From an uncultured Pseudoflavonifractor sp. (lineage in GTDB: Bacteria; Bacillota; Clostridia; Oscillospirales; Oscillospiraceae), in the NCBI GenBank assembly GCA_947651395.1, contig CANSYW010000005.1, positions 1 through 64,000 on the forward strand: a DNA stretch of 64,000 bases, read 5' to 3'. The notes under the pieces were generated by a model that did not search any database, was not told the DNA's origin, and saw nothing but the letters and a program-made list of their open reading frames with translations. A program made the translations under genes and the position numbers. The first letter of the stretch is position 1, and the number at the start of each line of letters is the position of its first letter. Positions 26,485 to 35,239 of this stretch are shown one piece after another.

Positions 26485-27873
26485 ATGGACTGTGAGCAGA
26501 TCAGGAAAGCGGCAATGGCCTATCAGGCCGATATGACCCGGTTCCTCCGGGAGATGATCTCCCACCCCAGCGAGAGCTGCGAGGAAAAGGAAGTTGTGGC
26601 GTGCATCAAGGCCGAGATGGAAAAGCTGGGCTACGATGAGGTGGAAGTGGACGGCCTGGGCAACGTCATCGGCTGGATGGGCCAGGGCGACAGGATCATC
26701 GCCATCGACTCCCACATCGACACCGTTGGGGTGGGCAACCGGGACAACTGGGAGGCCGATCCCTACGAGGGCTATGAGACCGGGGAGATCATCTTCGGCC
26801 GGGGAGGCTCCGACCAGGAGGGAGGCATGGCCGCCGCCACATACGGGGTCAAGCTCATGAAGGATCTGGGCCTCATCCCCCAGGGCTACCGGATCATGGT
26901 GGTGGGCTCCGTTCAGGAGGAGGACTGCGACGGCATGTGCTGGCAGTACATCATCAACAAGTTCTTCCCCGCCAAGGGGATCAAAAAGGAACAGGTGGAG
27001 TTCGTCATCTCCACCGAGCCCACCGACGGCGGCATCTACCGGGGCCACCGGGGCCGCATGGAGATCCGGGTGGACGTGAAGGGCATCTCCTGCCACGGCA
27101 GCGCCCCGGAGCGGGGGGACAACGCCATCTATAAGATGGCGGACATCGTTCGGGAGATCCGGGCCCTCAACGAGAACGACGACGCGGACGGGACGGAGAT
27201 CAAGGGCCTGGTGAAGATGCTCAACCCCAAGTACAACCCGGAGCACTACGAGGACGCCCGGTTCCTGGGCCGGGGCACCTGCACCGTCAGCCAGATTTTC
27301 TACACCTCCCCCAGCCGCTGCGCCGTGGCGGACAGCTGCGCGGTGAGCGTGGACCGGCGCATGACCGCCGGGGAGACCTGGGACAGCTGCCTGGAGGAGA
27401 TCCGGGCCCTGCCCAGCGTGAAAAAGTACGGCGAGGACGTGAAGGTCAGTATGTATATGTACGACCGCCCCGCCTGGACCGGCCTGAAGTACGAGACGGA
27501 GTGCTACTTCCCCACCTGGATCAACAAGGAGAGCGCCCCCCACGTCCAGGCCCTGGCGGACGCCCACAAGGCGCTCTACGGCGAGAAGCGCATCGGACAC
27601 CCCGACGCCATGAAGCTGCGGGACCGGCCTCTGATTGACAAGTGGACCTTCTCCACCAACGGCGTGTCCATCCAGGGCAGGTACGGCATCCCTTGCGTGG
27701 GCTTCGGCCCCGGCGCGGAGAGCCAGGCCCATGCCCCCAACGAGATCACCTGGAAGCAGGATCTGGTGGCCTGCGCCGCCGTGTACGCCGCCTGCGTGGG
27801 CCTCTACAAGGGCAAGGGCGACGAGGACGTGTGCGTCTACCGGGGCGGCAAGACGGACAACGATATCAAGTAA
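26485..27873 (+). CDS. ygeY: YgeY-type M20 hydrolase of the purine cluster
   Basis: A 462-residue zinc-dependent hydrolase of the M20/ArgE family. Metal-site motifs are [10 protein letters not shown] and [13 protein letters not shown]. The general-base pair is in [10 protein letters not shown]. The lid domain contains [15 protein letters not shown]. The final His is in ESQAHAPNE. It is almost always found with dpaL and ygeW and was long labelled a selenium metabolism hydrolase. It probably cleaves a carbamoyl or acyl amide in an open-ring purine intermediate. The Shine-Dalgarno is aaggagg. The exact substrate is unknown. Confidence 0.9.
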   Translation: MDCEQIRKAAMAYQADMTRFLREMISHPSESCEEKEVVACIKAEMEKLGYDEVEVDGLGNVIGWMGQGDRIIAIDSHIDTVGVGNRDNWEADPYEGYETGEIIFGRGGSDQEGGMAAATYGVKLMKDLGLIPQGYRIMVVGSVQEEDCDGMCWQYIINKFFPAKGIKKEQVEFVISTEPTDGGIYRGHRGRMEIRVDVKGISCHGSAPERGDNAIYKMADIVREIRALNENDDADGTEIKGLVKMLNPKYNPEHYEDARFLGRGTCTVSQIFYTSPSRCAVADSCAVSVDRRMTAGETWDSCLEEIRALPSVKKYGEDVKVSMYMYDRPAWTGLKYETECYFPTWINKESAPHVQALADAHKALYGEKRIGHPDAMKLRDRPLIDKWTFSTNGVSIQGRYGIPCVGFGPGAESQAHAPNEITWKQDLVACAAVYAACVGLYKGKGDEDVCVYRGGKTDNDIK

Positions 27874-27921
27874 AATCGGAGCTATCCGCATAAATTGATT
27901 TTATAAAGGAGAAGATACGCT

Positions 27922-29118
27922 ATGAGCAAGACAGAAAAGCTGGCCCAGCACCTGGAGAAGCTGAAAATCAACGGTATGTACAGGGACGACTTCTACTGGA
28001 CCTGGGACAAGACGGACGACGAGCTGGACGCCATCTTCACCGTGGCCGACGCTCTGCGGGACCTGCGGGAGCGGAACATCTCCACCAAGGTTTTCGACTC
28101 CGGCCTGGGCATCTCCATCTTCCGGGACAACTCCACCCGCACCCGGTTCTCCTTCGCCAGCGCCTGCAACCTGCTGGGCCTGGAGGTCCAGGACCTGGAC
28201 GAGAAGAAGAGCCAGATCGCCCACGGCGAGACCGTCCGTGAAACCGCCAACATGGTCTCCTTCATGGCCGATGTCATCGGCATCCGGGATGACATGTTCA
28301 TCGAGGAGGGCCACAAATACCAGAAGACCTTCATGGACGCCCTGGACGAGGGCTATGAAAAGGGCATCCTGGAGCAGCGGCCCACCCTGGTCAACCTCCA
28401 GTGCGACGTGGACCACCCCACCCAGTCCATGGCGGACCTGCTGCACGTCATCCATGAGCTGGGCGGCGTGGAGAACCTGAAGGGCAAGAAGGTGGCCATG
28501 ACCTGGGCCTACTCCCCCAGCTACGGCAAGCCCCTCAGCGTGCCCCAGGGGGTCATCGGCCTGATGACCCGGTTCGGCATGGAGGTAGTCCTGGCCCACC
28601 CCGAGGGCTATGAGGTCATGCCCGAGGTGGAGGAGGTCGCCAGGAAAAACGCCGCGGCCACAGGCGGCTCCTTTACCAAGACCCACTCCATGGCCGAGGC
28701 CTTCAAGGACGCCGACATCGTCTACCCCAAGTCCTGGGCACCCTTCGCCGCCATGGAGAAGCGCACCGACCTGTACGCCCAGGGCGACGCCGAGGGCATC
28801 AAGGCCCTGGAGAAGGAGCTGCTGGCCCAGAATGCCCAGCACAAGGACTGGTGCTGCACCGAGGAGCTGATGAAGACCACCCGGGAGGGCAAGGCCCTCT
28901 ATCTCCACTGCCTGCCCGCCGACATCAACGACGTGTCCTGTTTGGACGGCGAGGTGGCCGCCAGCGTCTTCGACCGCTACCGCACCCCCCTCTACAAGGA
29001 GGCCTCCTTCAAGCCCTACATCATCGCCGCCATGATCTTCCTGGCCAAGGTGAAGGATCCCGCCGCCATGCTCAAACTTTTGGAAGAGCGGGGAACCCAG
29101 CGCTGGCTCCAGGCCTGA
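27922..29118 (+). CDS. ygeW: YgeW-type knotted carbamoyltransferase
   Basis: A 398-residue member of the aspartate/ornithine carbamoyltransferase superfamily. The carbamoyl-phosphate loop is DNSTRTRFSFASA (about 76-88). The second-domain blocks are HPTQSMADLLH and LYLHCLPAD. The acceptor-binding loop differs from ornithine and aspartate enzymes, which is why the family's acceptor is unresolved. Next to carbamate kinase it probably runs toward carbamoyl phosphate, whose phosphate is then used to make ATP. Confidence 0.92.
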   Translation: MSKTEKLAQHLEKLKINGMYRDDFYWTWDKTDDELDAIFTVADALRDLRERNISTKVFDSGLGISIFRDNSTRTRFSFASACNLLGLEVQDLDEKKSQIAHGETVRETANMVSFMADVIGIRDDMFIEEGHKYQKTFMDALDEGYEKGILEQRPTLVNLQCDVDHPTQSMADLLHVIHELGGVENLKGKKVAMTWAYSPSYGKPLSVPQGVIGLMTRFGMEVVLAHPEGYEVMPEVEEVARKNAAATGGSFTKTHSMAEAFKDADIVYPKSWAPFAAMEKRTDLYAQGDAEGIKALEKELLAQNAQHKDWCCTEELMKTTREGKALYLHCLPADINDVSCLDGEVAASVFDRYRTPLYKEASFKPYIIAAMIFLAKVKDPAAMLKLLEERGTQRWLQA

Positions 29119-29149
29119 CCCAAAGGGGCCGCCGAGGCTTGATTCAAAC

Positions 29150-29175
29150 GGGCCGCCGAGGGCGGCGGCCCCTAC
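29150..29175 (+). repeat. Hairpin repeat of the CCCCTAC type before arcC
   Basis: GGGCCGCC (29150-29157) pairs with GGCGGCCC (29164-29171) and is followed by CCTAC, then the arcC Shine-Dalgarno. A second copy of the left arm (GGGCCGCCGAGG) lies at 29125-29136. It is the same family as 9062-9084. Confidence 0.5.
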
Positions 29176-29199
29176 TAATACAGGAGGTACTATCTCCCT

Positions 29200-30141
29200 A
29201 TGTCAAAACGAATCGTTATCGCTTTAGGTGGCAACGCCCTGGGGAATAACCTCCCCGAGCAGATGGTGGCGGTGAAGATCACCGCCCGGGCCATCGCCGA
29301 CCTGATCCAGGCCGGGCACGAGGTGGTCATCGCCCACGGAAACGGCCCCCAGGTGGGTATGATCCAGAACGCCATGACCGAGTTGACCCGCTCCGACCCT
29401 GAAAAGTACATCCCCTGTCCCCTCAGCGTGTGCGTGGCCATGAGCCAGGGCTACATCGGCTATGACCTGCAAAACGCCCTGCGGGAGGAGCTGTTGGATC
29501 GGGGAATGGACAAGGGCGTGGCCACCGTACTCACCCAGGTGGAGGTGGACCCCCACGATCCCGCCTTCACCCATCCCACCAAGCCCATCGGGGCCTTTAT
29601 GTCCGAAACCGAGGCCCGGCGCCTGGTCAAGGAGCGGGGCTATGAGGTGGTGGAGGACGCGGGCCGGGGCTGGCGAAGGGTGGTGGCCTCCCCCCGTCCG
29701 GTGGGCGTGGTGGAGCTGGACACCATCCGGGCCCTGGCCGACAGCGACCATGTGGTGGTGGCCTGCGGCGGCGGAGGCATCCCCGTATTCCGCACCCAGG
29801 GTCATCATCTGAAGGGGGCGGCGGCGGTGATCGACAAGGACTTTGCCGCCTGTGTGCTGGCCCGGCAGCTGGAGGCCGATGTGCTCATCATCCTCACCGC
29901 GGTGGAGAAGGTGGCAGTGGACTTCGGCAAGCCCTCCCAGAAGTGGCTGGATCGGCTCACCCCCGCCCAGGCCAGGGAGTACATGGCTCAGGGCCAGTTC
30001 GCCCCCGGCTCCATGCTGCCCAAGGTACAGGCCGCGGTGGAGTTTGTGGAGAGCGCCCCGGGCCGTCAGGCCCTCATCACCCTGCTGGAAAAGGCGGGGG
30101 AGGGGATCGAGGGGAAGACCGGCACCCTGATCTCCCGGTAA
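29200..30141 (+). CDS. arcC: Carbamate kinase
   Basis: A 313-residue amino-acid-kinase-fold enzyme that makes ATP from ADP and carbamoyl phosphate. IALGGNALG at the start, AHGNGPQVG near residue 47, VVACGGGGIPV near 186 and DKDFAACVLA near 213 are the family landmarks. It is the last gene of the plus-strand purine arm (the YqeA position in E. coli). With YgeW it gives the cluster its likely ATP-yielding step. Translation starts after aggagg. Confidence 0.95.
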   Translation: MSKRIVIALGGNALGNNLPEQMVAVKITARAIADLIQAGHEVVIAHGNGPQVGMIQNAMTELTRSDPEKYIPCPLSVCVAMSQGYIGYDLQNALREELLDRGMDKGVATVLTQVEVDPHDPAFTHPTKPIGAFMSETEARRLVKERGYEVVEDAGRGWRRVVASPRPVGVVELDTIRALADSDHVVVACGGGGIPVFRTQGHHLKGAAAVIDKDFAACVLARQLEADVLIILTAVEKVAVDFGKPSQKWLDRLTPAQAREYMAQGQFAPGSMLPKVQAAVEFVESAPGRQALITLLEKAGEGIEGKTGTLISR

Positions 30142-30151
30142 AAAACATACG

Positions 30152-30185
30152 GCGAGGAGACGCTTTCGCGTCTCCTCGCTTTTTT
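30152..30185. terminator. Bidirectional terminator after arcC
   Basis: A perfect 12-bp stem (30152-30163 with 30168-30179), a TTTC loop, T6 on the right and A-rich sequence on the left. It also ends the small minus-strand gene. Confidence 0.9.
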
Positions 30186-30204
30186 CGCTTCCCCCATGCC
30201 GGCC

Positions 30205-30339
30205 TCAGGCCGCCGAAGCCATGTCCAAAAGCTCGCTTTTGGCCTCCCCCATGGTGTCGGCGGAGAAGCAAAAGCGGCCCGAGCCGTCGTAGACCTCCAC
30301 GTGGCCTCCCACATACCGAAATTCAAAACGCTCTGCCAT
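30205..30339 (-). CDS. Small hypothetical protein, 44 residues
   Basis: I do not recognise a family. The reading frame encodes MAERFEFRYVGGHVEVYDGS and ends in ELLDMASAA. It starts with ATG after a well-placed AGGAG and stops just before the bidirectional terminator. Codon use is like the surrounding genes. The pattern of alternating aromatic and hydrophobic residues, then a helix beginning ADTMGEAKSEL, suggests a small beta-sheet followed by one helix, cytoplasmic, without signal or membrane span. It sits alone between arcC and luxE. It was found by reading the minus strand and is likely real on ribosome-site, length and terminator evidence, but unproven. Confidence 0.6.
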   Translation of the reverse strand: MAERFEFRYVGGHVEVYDGSGRFCFSADTMGEAKSELLDMASAA

Positions 30340-30426
30340 TTGGCCTCACTCCTTTCTGATGAGACCATTTTACCAGAAGAAAAGTCCCATAAAGCGGACT
30401 GTGATGCCATCGGGGGAAATCCCTTC

Positions 30427-30455
30427 TTGCGGGCCGCCCCTCTCTTTGTTATGAT
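30427..30455 (+). promoter_or_regulatory. Probable promoter of luxE-luxC
   Basis: TTGCGG (30427-30432) and TATGAT (30450-30455) have a 17-base spacer. The -35 is weak. Confidence 0.45.
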
Positions 30456-30496
30456 AGTTTTGGAAGAGTAACGCCATGGACAGGGAGGAAAACAGC

Positions 30497-31633
30497 ATGC
30501 TTTCAAGACAACGGCTTTTCTGGCGATGGCAGCCCTATGACCTGCCCGGCTCCGACGCCGCCTTTCTGCGCGCCTGCCGGGACAACGCCGCCTACCACAT
30601 TGCCCACTGCCCCGACTATGCCGCCATCTGCCGCCACTTGGACTTCGCCCCGGAGCAGCTCCAAACCGCGGATGACCTGGCAAGGATCCCTGTGATCCCC
30701 ACCCTCTTTTTCAAGCGCAGGGCCCTCTTCTCCATGCCCCAATGGCGGATGGCCATGAAGGTCACCTCCTCGGGCACCAGCGGAAGGTTCAGCCGCATCG
30801 GCTTCGACTGGGGCTGTATTCTGGCTGAAGCCCCCATGGTGGTGAACCTGGGCTTCCGCCACCATCTGGTCTCGCCGAAGCCCGCCCACTGCGTCATCCT
30901 GGGCTACCGGCCCCACAAGTCCAACCACACCGGGGTCACCCGCACCATGTTTGGCCTCACCCACTTCTCCCCGCCCCTGAGCCGCACCTACGCCCTGAAC
31001 CTGGTGGACGGCTCCTACGTCCCTGATCTGGACACGGTGGCCAAAACCCTTAAAAAGCTGGAGTCCTCTCCCTTCCCCACCCGGGTCATCGGCTTCCCCT
31101 CCTATCTCTGGTTCGGCCTGGGGCGGATGGAGGAGCTGGGGCTGAAAGTCCGCCTCTCCAAGGGCTCCCGGATCATTCTGGCGGGGGGCTGGAAGCAGCA
31201 CTACGCCCAGGAGGTGGATAAGCGCATCCTCTACGCCCTCACGGAAAAGGTTTTGGGCATTCCCGAGGAGAATATCAACGAGCTCTTCGGCGCGGTGGAG
31301 CACCCCATCTTTTACAACGCCTGCGAAAAGCATCACTTTCACGTGCCCGTCTACGGCCGGATCCTCATCCGGGATCCGGACACCCTGGAGCCCCTCCCCA
31401 CGGGCCGGGTGGGCCTTGTGAACCTCATCTCTCCCCTGATGGCCGCCACACCCACCCTCAGCGTCATGACCGACGACCTGGGCTATCTCACACCGGGGGA
31501 GGCGTGCGGCTGCGGAAGAAAGAGTCCCTACCTGACCATTCTGGGCCGGGTGGGTATGACCGACATTCAGACCTGTGCCGCCGGCGCCGCGGAGCTCCTG
31601 GGCCAGGCCGAAGGAAAGGGGGAAGCCTTTTGA
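30497..31633 (+). CDS. luxE: LuxE-family acyl-protein synthetase
   Basis: About 378 residues. It is related to the LuxE subunit that activates fatty acids as acyl-AMP and passes them to the reductase. The ATP-loop region reads KVTSSGTSGRFSRIG, a Ser/Thr/Gly-rich adenylation motif. Later blocks are AGGWKQHY and ELFGAVEHPIFY, and the C-terminal part has MTDDLGYL. A cysteine pair (CGCGRK) lies near the end. The start is placed at 30497 because GGAGG lies just upstream inside a longer frame. Its stop overlaps the luxC start. No luciferase genes are near, so the pair probably makes an aldehyde or activated acyl group for another purpose. Confidence 0.82.
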   Translation: MLSRQRLFWRWQPYDLPGSDAAFLRACRDNAAYHIAHCPDYAAICRHLDFAPEQLQTADDLARIPVIPTLFFKRRALFSMPQWRMAMKVTSSGTSGRFSRIGFDWGCILAEAPMVVNLGFRHHLVSPKPAHCVILGYRPHKSNHTGVTRTMFGLTHFSPPLSRTYALNLVDGSYVPDLDTVAKTLKKLESSPFPTRVIGFPSYLWFGLGRMEELGLKVRLSKGSRIILAGGWKQHYAQEVDKRILYALTEKVLGIPEENINELFGAVEHPIFYNACEKHHFHVPVYGRILIRDPDTLEPLPTGRVGLVNLISPLMAATPTLSVMTDDLGYLTPGEACGCGRKSPYLTILGRVGMTDIQTCAAGAAELLGQAEGKGEAF

Positions 31634-33048
31634 TCCTCGCCAACGGAACGCTGCTGCCCGATTCGCGGCGGAAAGATCTGATCGCCCATCTGGAAGAGGA
31701 GATCAACGTCACCCGCACGGGGGAGCCCCTGGACGCCGAGACCGTCATCGCCGCGGTGGACGCCCTGGGCAAGCGCCTTCGCTCCGGTGAATTTGACGCC
31801 CTTCTCGCCCCATTTTTTCCTTTCATTTCCAATTCGACACATTTGGACACTTTGCGACACTCCTGGACAGAGTTGGACACTTCCGGACACTCTTCGACTG
31901 TTTTGGACACTCCTGGACAGTCTTCGACTGTCTTGGACGCTCCTGGACACTCTTCGACTTCTTTGGACGGTTCCGGACACTCCTCAACGCTCTCCGACCT
32001 CTTTGGACTGGTCTGCCGGGAGACCCTGGAGTACAAGCTCCATGCCGAGCTGGGGCCGGAGCTCTTCGGGGAGCGGCGCTTTTCACAGACCACCGCCCGG
32101 CTCCTCCCCCTGGGCACCCTCCTTCACGTCGCCCCCGGAAATATGCCCGGACTGCCGGTATACACCGCCCTGGAAGGTCTTTTGACCGGAAACGTAAATC
32201 TTATCAAGCTGCCCAGGGCCGACAAGGGGCTCTCCCTGGCCGCCCTCTCCCTGCTCACCCGGCAGGAGCCCCGCATCGCCCCCTTCCTCTACGCCTTCGA
32301 CCTGCCCTCCGGGGAGACGGAGGAGCTCAGGGCTCTGGCCCGGCTGGCCGACGGCGTGGTCACCTGGGGGGGAGACGACGCGGTGACCGCCCTGCGGGAG
32401 CTGGCCGGCCCGGGGTGCAAGCTCATGGAGTGGGGTCACCGGCTCAGCTTCGCCTATGTGGCCGGATATGAGGACAGGCAGAGCGAGCTCTCCCAGCTGG
32501 CCGGCCACATCATCGAAACCGGCGGACGGCTGTGTTCGTCCTGCCAGGTCATCTTTTTGGACGCCCGCCGCCGGGAGGAGGCAGAGGAGTTCTGTCGGGA
32601 ATTTCTCCCCTATCTGGAGGCGGCCGCCGCCCGGCGCCCGGGCCTGGGCGCCGGGGCTCCGGCCAGCCTCAGCGGCCACACCGCTCTGCTGGAGCGGATC
32701 GTGGAGGGGCGGACCCAGGGAGAGCGCCTCTTCCGGGGCAGAGGCTGTTCCCTGCTCTTCCGCCCCGACGAGGAACTGGAGCTGTCGCCCATGGAGGGCA
32801 ATGTGCTGGTGAAGTGTCTGCCCCGGGAAGGACTGCTCGCCGCCCTCCGGCGGAAAAAGGGCTGTTTGCAGACGGCGGGGCTCCTGTGCCCGGAGGAAGA
32901 CCGGCCGGCGCTCTCCGACCTGCTGGCCCGGGCGGGGGTCACCCGGATCACCCGGGCGGGCGGCATGTCCGCCGCCTTCCCCGGCGAGGCCCACGACGGC
33001 GAATATCCCCTTCGGCGGTATGTGCGGGTGGTGGACGTGGAAAAGTAA
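31630..33048 (+). CDS. luxC: LuxC-family acyl-CoA/acyl-protein reductase with an in-frame tandem-repeat insertion
   Basis: About 472 residues from a TTG that overlaps the luxE stop (GGGGG 7 bases upstream). The core matches LuxC, an NADPH-dependent reductase giving aldehydes: LHVAPGNMPGLPVYT, GNVNLIKLPRAD, GVVTWGGDDAV, and the nucleophile region GGRLCSSCQVIF with Cys 302 and 305 as candidates. Residues 72-121 are five 10-residue repeats of the form LDxxGHSSTx, encoded by 30-bp DNA repeats. They are of different composition from the rest and absent from ordinary LuxC as far as I know. Because the unit is a multiple of three, the frame is kept. The repeat lies before the catalytic core, so activity may be unaffected. 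Confidence 0.8.
   Translation: MILANGTLLPDSRRKDLIAHLEEEINVTRTGEPLDAETVIAAVDALGKRLRSGEFDALLAPFFPFISNSTHLDTLRHSWTELDTSGHSSTVLDTPGQSSTVLDAPGHSSTSLDGSGHSSTLSDLFGLVCRETLEYKLHAELGPELFGERRFSQTTARLLPLGTLLHVAPGNMPGLPVYTALEGLLTGNVNLIKLPRADKGLSLAALSLLTRQEPRIAPFLYAFDLPSGETEELRALARLADGVVTWGGDDAVTALRELAGPGCKLMEWGHRLSFAYVAGYEDRQSELSQLAGHIIETGGRLCSSCQVIFLDARRREEAEEFCREFLPYLEAAAARRPGLGAGAPASLSGHTALLERIVEGRTQGERLFRGRGCSLLFRPDEELELSPMEGNVLVKCLPREGLLAALRRKKGCLQTAGLLCPEEDRPALSDLLARAGVTRITRAGGMSAAFPGEAHDGEYPLRRYVRVVDVEK
31843..31992 (+). repeat. Five 30-bp tandem repeats inside luxC
   Basis: Units start at 31843, 31873, 31903, 31933 and 31963, all with TTGGAC. Units 2-4 are most alike; 1 and 5 have diverged. Inside each unit GGACA-type words recur about every 12-18 bases, so the unit itself may have grown from a shorter repeat. 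Confidence 0.9.
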
Positions 33049-33059
33049 GAAAGTTTTTA

Positions 33060-33088
33060 TTTACCTTGTCTGGGCTTTCGTGTAAAAT
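33060..33088 (+). promoter_or_regulatory. Promoter of dnaD-dnaI
   Basis: TTTACC (33060-33065) and TAAAAT (33083-33088) are spaced by 17 bases. Confidence 0.6.
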
Positions 33089-33136
33089 AGGGAAAGAACA
33101 TTGAAAAGAACTTTTAGGAGAAAGGAGGCGTTTTCC

Positions 33137-34117
33137 GTGGCTGACGAGAGCTATCTTCCGGGACATATCCTGTCCCTCACCGCCGGGGCGGCCGACCGGC
33201 TCATTACCTCCGGCAGCGGAGACGCCGCCCTGCTGTATCTCTACCTGCTCAAAACGGCGGGTGAATATCAGACCGCCCAGGCGGCCAGGGCGCTGAAATG
33301 GGAGCCCGGCCGGTGCGACGCGGCGGCCGCCCTTCTGGCGGGCCTCGGCCTGGCCAGATTACCTGAGACCGCCCCCACCCCCAAGGAGCCGGAGCCCCCG
33401 GAATATTCGGCGGAGGATATCAACCGGGAGCTGGAGAGCGTCTCCTCCCCCTTTCCCGATCTGGTGCGGGAGGTTCAGCGGCGGCTGGGCAAGCCCCTGT
33501 CCACCTCCGATCTGAAAAGCCTTTACACCATCTATGATTTCTCCGGTCTGCCTCCGGAGGTGATCCTGCTGGTGGTGAGCTGGTGCGTGGAGGAATACCA
33601 GCGCAAGTACGGCCCCGGGCGGATGCCCCGGATGCCCCAGATCCAACGGGAGGCCATCCGCTGGAAGGAGCGGGGAGCCGAGACCGCCGAGACCGCCGAG
33701 GCCCATCTGAAACAGCTGACCCTTCTGCGGGATCGCTCCAGCCAGATCCTGGCCCTCATGGATATCCGGGACAGACCGGCCGTGACCCAGGAGAAGGACT
33801 TCATCGCCTCCTGGCTGAATATGGGCTTCCCCGACGAGGCCATCCGGCTGGCCTACGAACGGACCGTGGTGAAAACGGGGAAGCGGAGCCTTCCCTATAT
33901 GAACAGGATCCTCACCGACTGGCACAACGGTGGGCTCCACACGGCAGCCGAGATCGACGCCGCCGAGGGGAAAAAGGCCCCGGCCCGGAGACACCTCTCC
34001 GGCGCGGGCGCTACCGCCCCTCAGCCCGCCGCCCCCGGCGAGGCCGACCGGCGGGCACGGGCGGACATGGAACAGATGAGAAAGCTCCTGCGGGGCGAGA
34101 AAGGGGAGGGGAAATAA
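33137..34117 (+). CDS. dnaD: DnaD-domain primosomal protein
   Basis: About 326 residues. It starts at a GTG with AAAGGAGG 8 bases upstream, rather than at an upstream non-standard start. The N-terminal 80 or so form a winged-helix-like domain. Two DnaD/DnaB2-type helical modules follow: around 105-185 (LSTSDLKSLYTIYDFSGLPP, then LLVVSWCVEEYQ) and 215-275 (EKDFIASWLNMGFPDEAIRL, then PYMNRILTDWHNGG). DnaD-family proteins help load the replicative helicase during initiation and restart. The next gene encodes the helicase-loader ATPase and starts right after the stop codon (TAAATG), so the pair works together. Confidence 0.9.
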   Translation: MADESYLPGHILSLTAGAADRLITSGSGDAALLYLYLLKTAGEYQTAQAARALKWEPGRCDAAAALLAGLGLARLPETAPTPKEPEPPEYSAEDINRELESVSSPFPDLVREVQRRLGKPLSTSDLKSLYTIYDFSGLPPEVILLVVSWCVEEYQRKYGPGRMPRMPQIQREAIRWKERGAETAETAEAHLKQLTLLRDRSSQILALMDIRDRPAVTQEKDFIASWLNMGFPDEAIRLAYERTVVKTGKRSLPYMNRILTDWHNGGLHTAAEIDAAEGKKAPARRHLSGAGATAPQPAAPGEADRRARADMEQMRKLLRGEKGEGK

Positions 34118-35122
34118 ATGGGATATGAAGGAGAAGTCCTCCACCGGGCCAACGCCCGTCTTGCCCTGCGGCGCAAGGAGCGGGAGCGGGCCGGACAGGC
34201 CCTGCGGTCCCGTCTGTTCACCCAGTGCCCTGAGCTGGGGGACATTGACCGGCAGCTTCGGGGGGCCATTCTGGACGTGATCACCTCCTGCCTGCGTTCA
34301 GGGAGCGATCCAGGCCCCTCCCTGGGGGTCATCCAGGACAAAAACATGGAGCTCCAGGCCCGGCAGACCCAGCTTTTGCAGGAGCTGGGCTACCCCCCCG
34401 ACGCCCTGGACGACAAGAGCGTGTGTCCCCACTGCAACGACACGGGCTGGCAGGGCACCCGGATGTGCGAGTGCCTCAAGGCCCTGTGTGCCGAGGAGCA
34501 GGTCAGAGAGCTGAGCAAGCTGCTGGATCTGGGCGAGCAGTCCTTCGACGCCTTTTCCCTGGACTGGTACTCCCCCCTGCCCTGGCCGGGGGAGAGCCTG
34601 TCCCCCCGGGAGAACATGGAGTTTATCTACGAGGTCTGCCTCAACTACGCCCAGAAGTTCGGGAAATTCTATTTTAAAAACCTCTTCCTCACCGGGGATC
34701 CGGGGCTGGGCAAGACCTTCCTCTCCGCCTGCATGGCCCGGACGGTGGCGGAAAACGGCTTTTCCGTGGTCTATGACACCGCCACCAGCCTTTTTTCCAA
34801 ATTTGAGGAACAAAAATTTTCCAGAAACGTCTATGAGGGTGAGCAGGCCCGAAGCGAGACCCGGAAGTACCTGGGCTGCGATCTGCTGATCCTGGACGAT
34901 CTGGGCAGCGAGTTCACCTCCCCCTTTGTCCAGAGCGCCCTCTACACCCTCATCAACACCCGGCTCACCCGGGGAAAGGCTACCGTCATCTCCTCCAATC
35001 TGACCATGGACGGAATGCGGGAGCGCTACAACGGACAGACCGCCTCCCGGCTGGAGGGGGAGTACCGGGCGCTGCGCTTTTACGGAGAGGATATCCGTCT
35101 GAAGCGAAAGGCTGCGCTGTGA
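34118..35122 (+). CDS. dnaI: Helicase-loader ATPase (DnaC/DnaI type)
   Basis: A 334-residue AAA+ protein that loads replicative helicase. Residues 1-100 are helical. A zinc-binding cluster CPHCNDTGW with CEC lies near 103-122. Walker A GDPGLGKTF is near residue 196. Walker B is LLILDDLG, and the sensor-1 region is TVISSNLT. Length and the zinc cluster fit clostridial DnaC/DnaI-like proteins. It is translationally coupled to dnaD. Confidence 0.92.
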   Translation: MGYEGEVLHRANARLALRRKERERAGQALRSRLFTQCPELGDIDRQLRGAILDVITSCLRSGSDPGPSLGVIQDKNMELQARQTQLLQELGYPPDALDDKSVCPHCNDTGWQGTRMCECLKALCAEEQVRELSKLLDLGEQSFDAFSLDWYSPLPWPGESLSPRENMEFIYEVCLNYAQKFGKFYFKNLFLTGDPGLGKTFLSACMARTVAENGFSVVYDTATSLFSKFEEQKFSRNVYEGEQARSETRKYLGCDLLILDDLGSEFTSPFVQSALYTLINTRLTRGKATVISSNLTMDGMRERYNGQTASRLEGEYRALRFYGEDIRLKRKAAL

Positions 35123-35157
35123 GCGCTCTGGGAAATAAATCCGCCGGTGGGAAATGA

Positions 35158-35186
35158 TTGATTTTCCCCCAGAAATAGCGTATAAT
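35158..35186 (+). promoter_or_regulatory. Promoter of the large SLH gene
   Basis: TTGATT (35158-35163) and a perfect TATAAT (35181-35186) are spaced by 17 bases, which predicts strong expression. Confidence 0.8.
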
Positions 35187-35239
35187 GTGGTTTAAGAAAA
35201 ATCCGACTACACCATCTTGAATGACTGGAGGAGTCAAAT

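Noticed and set aside
31567-31980. Minus-strand frame reading through the luxC repeats (SRSVQ-type repeat protein)
   Set aside because: A 30-bp unit leaves every frame open; only the plus frame joins two halves of a known enzyme.
30497-33048. A complete bioluminescence operon
   Set aside because: Only luxE- and luxC-like genes are present; the neighbours are a small protein and replication genes.
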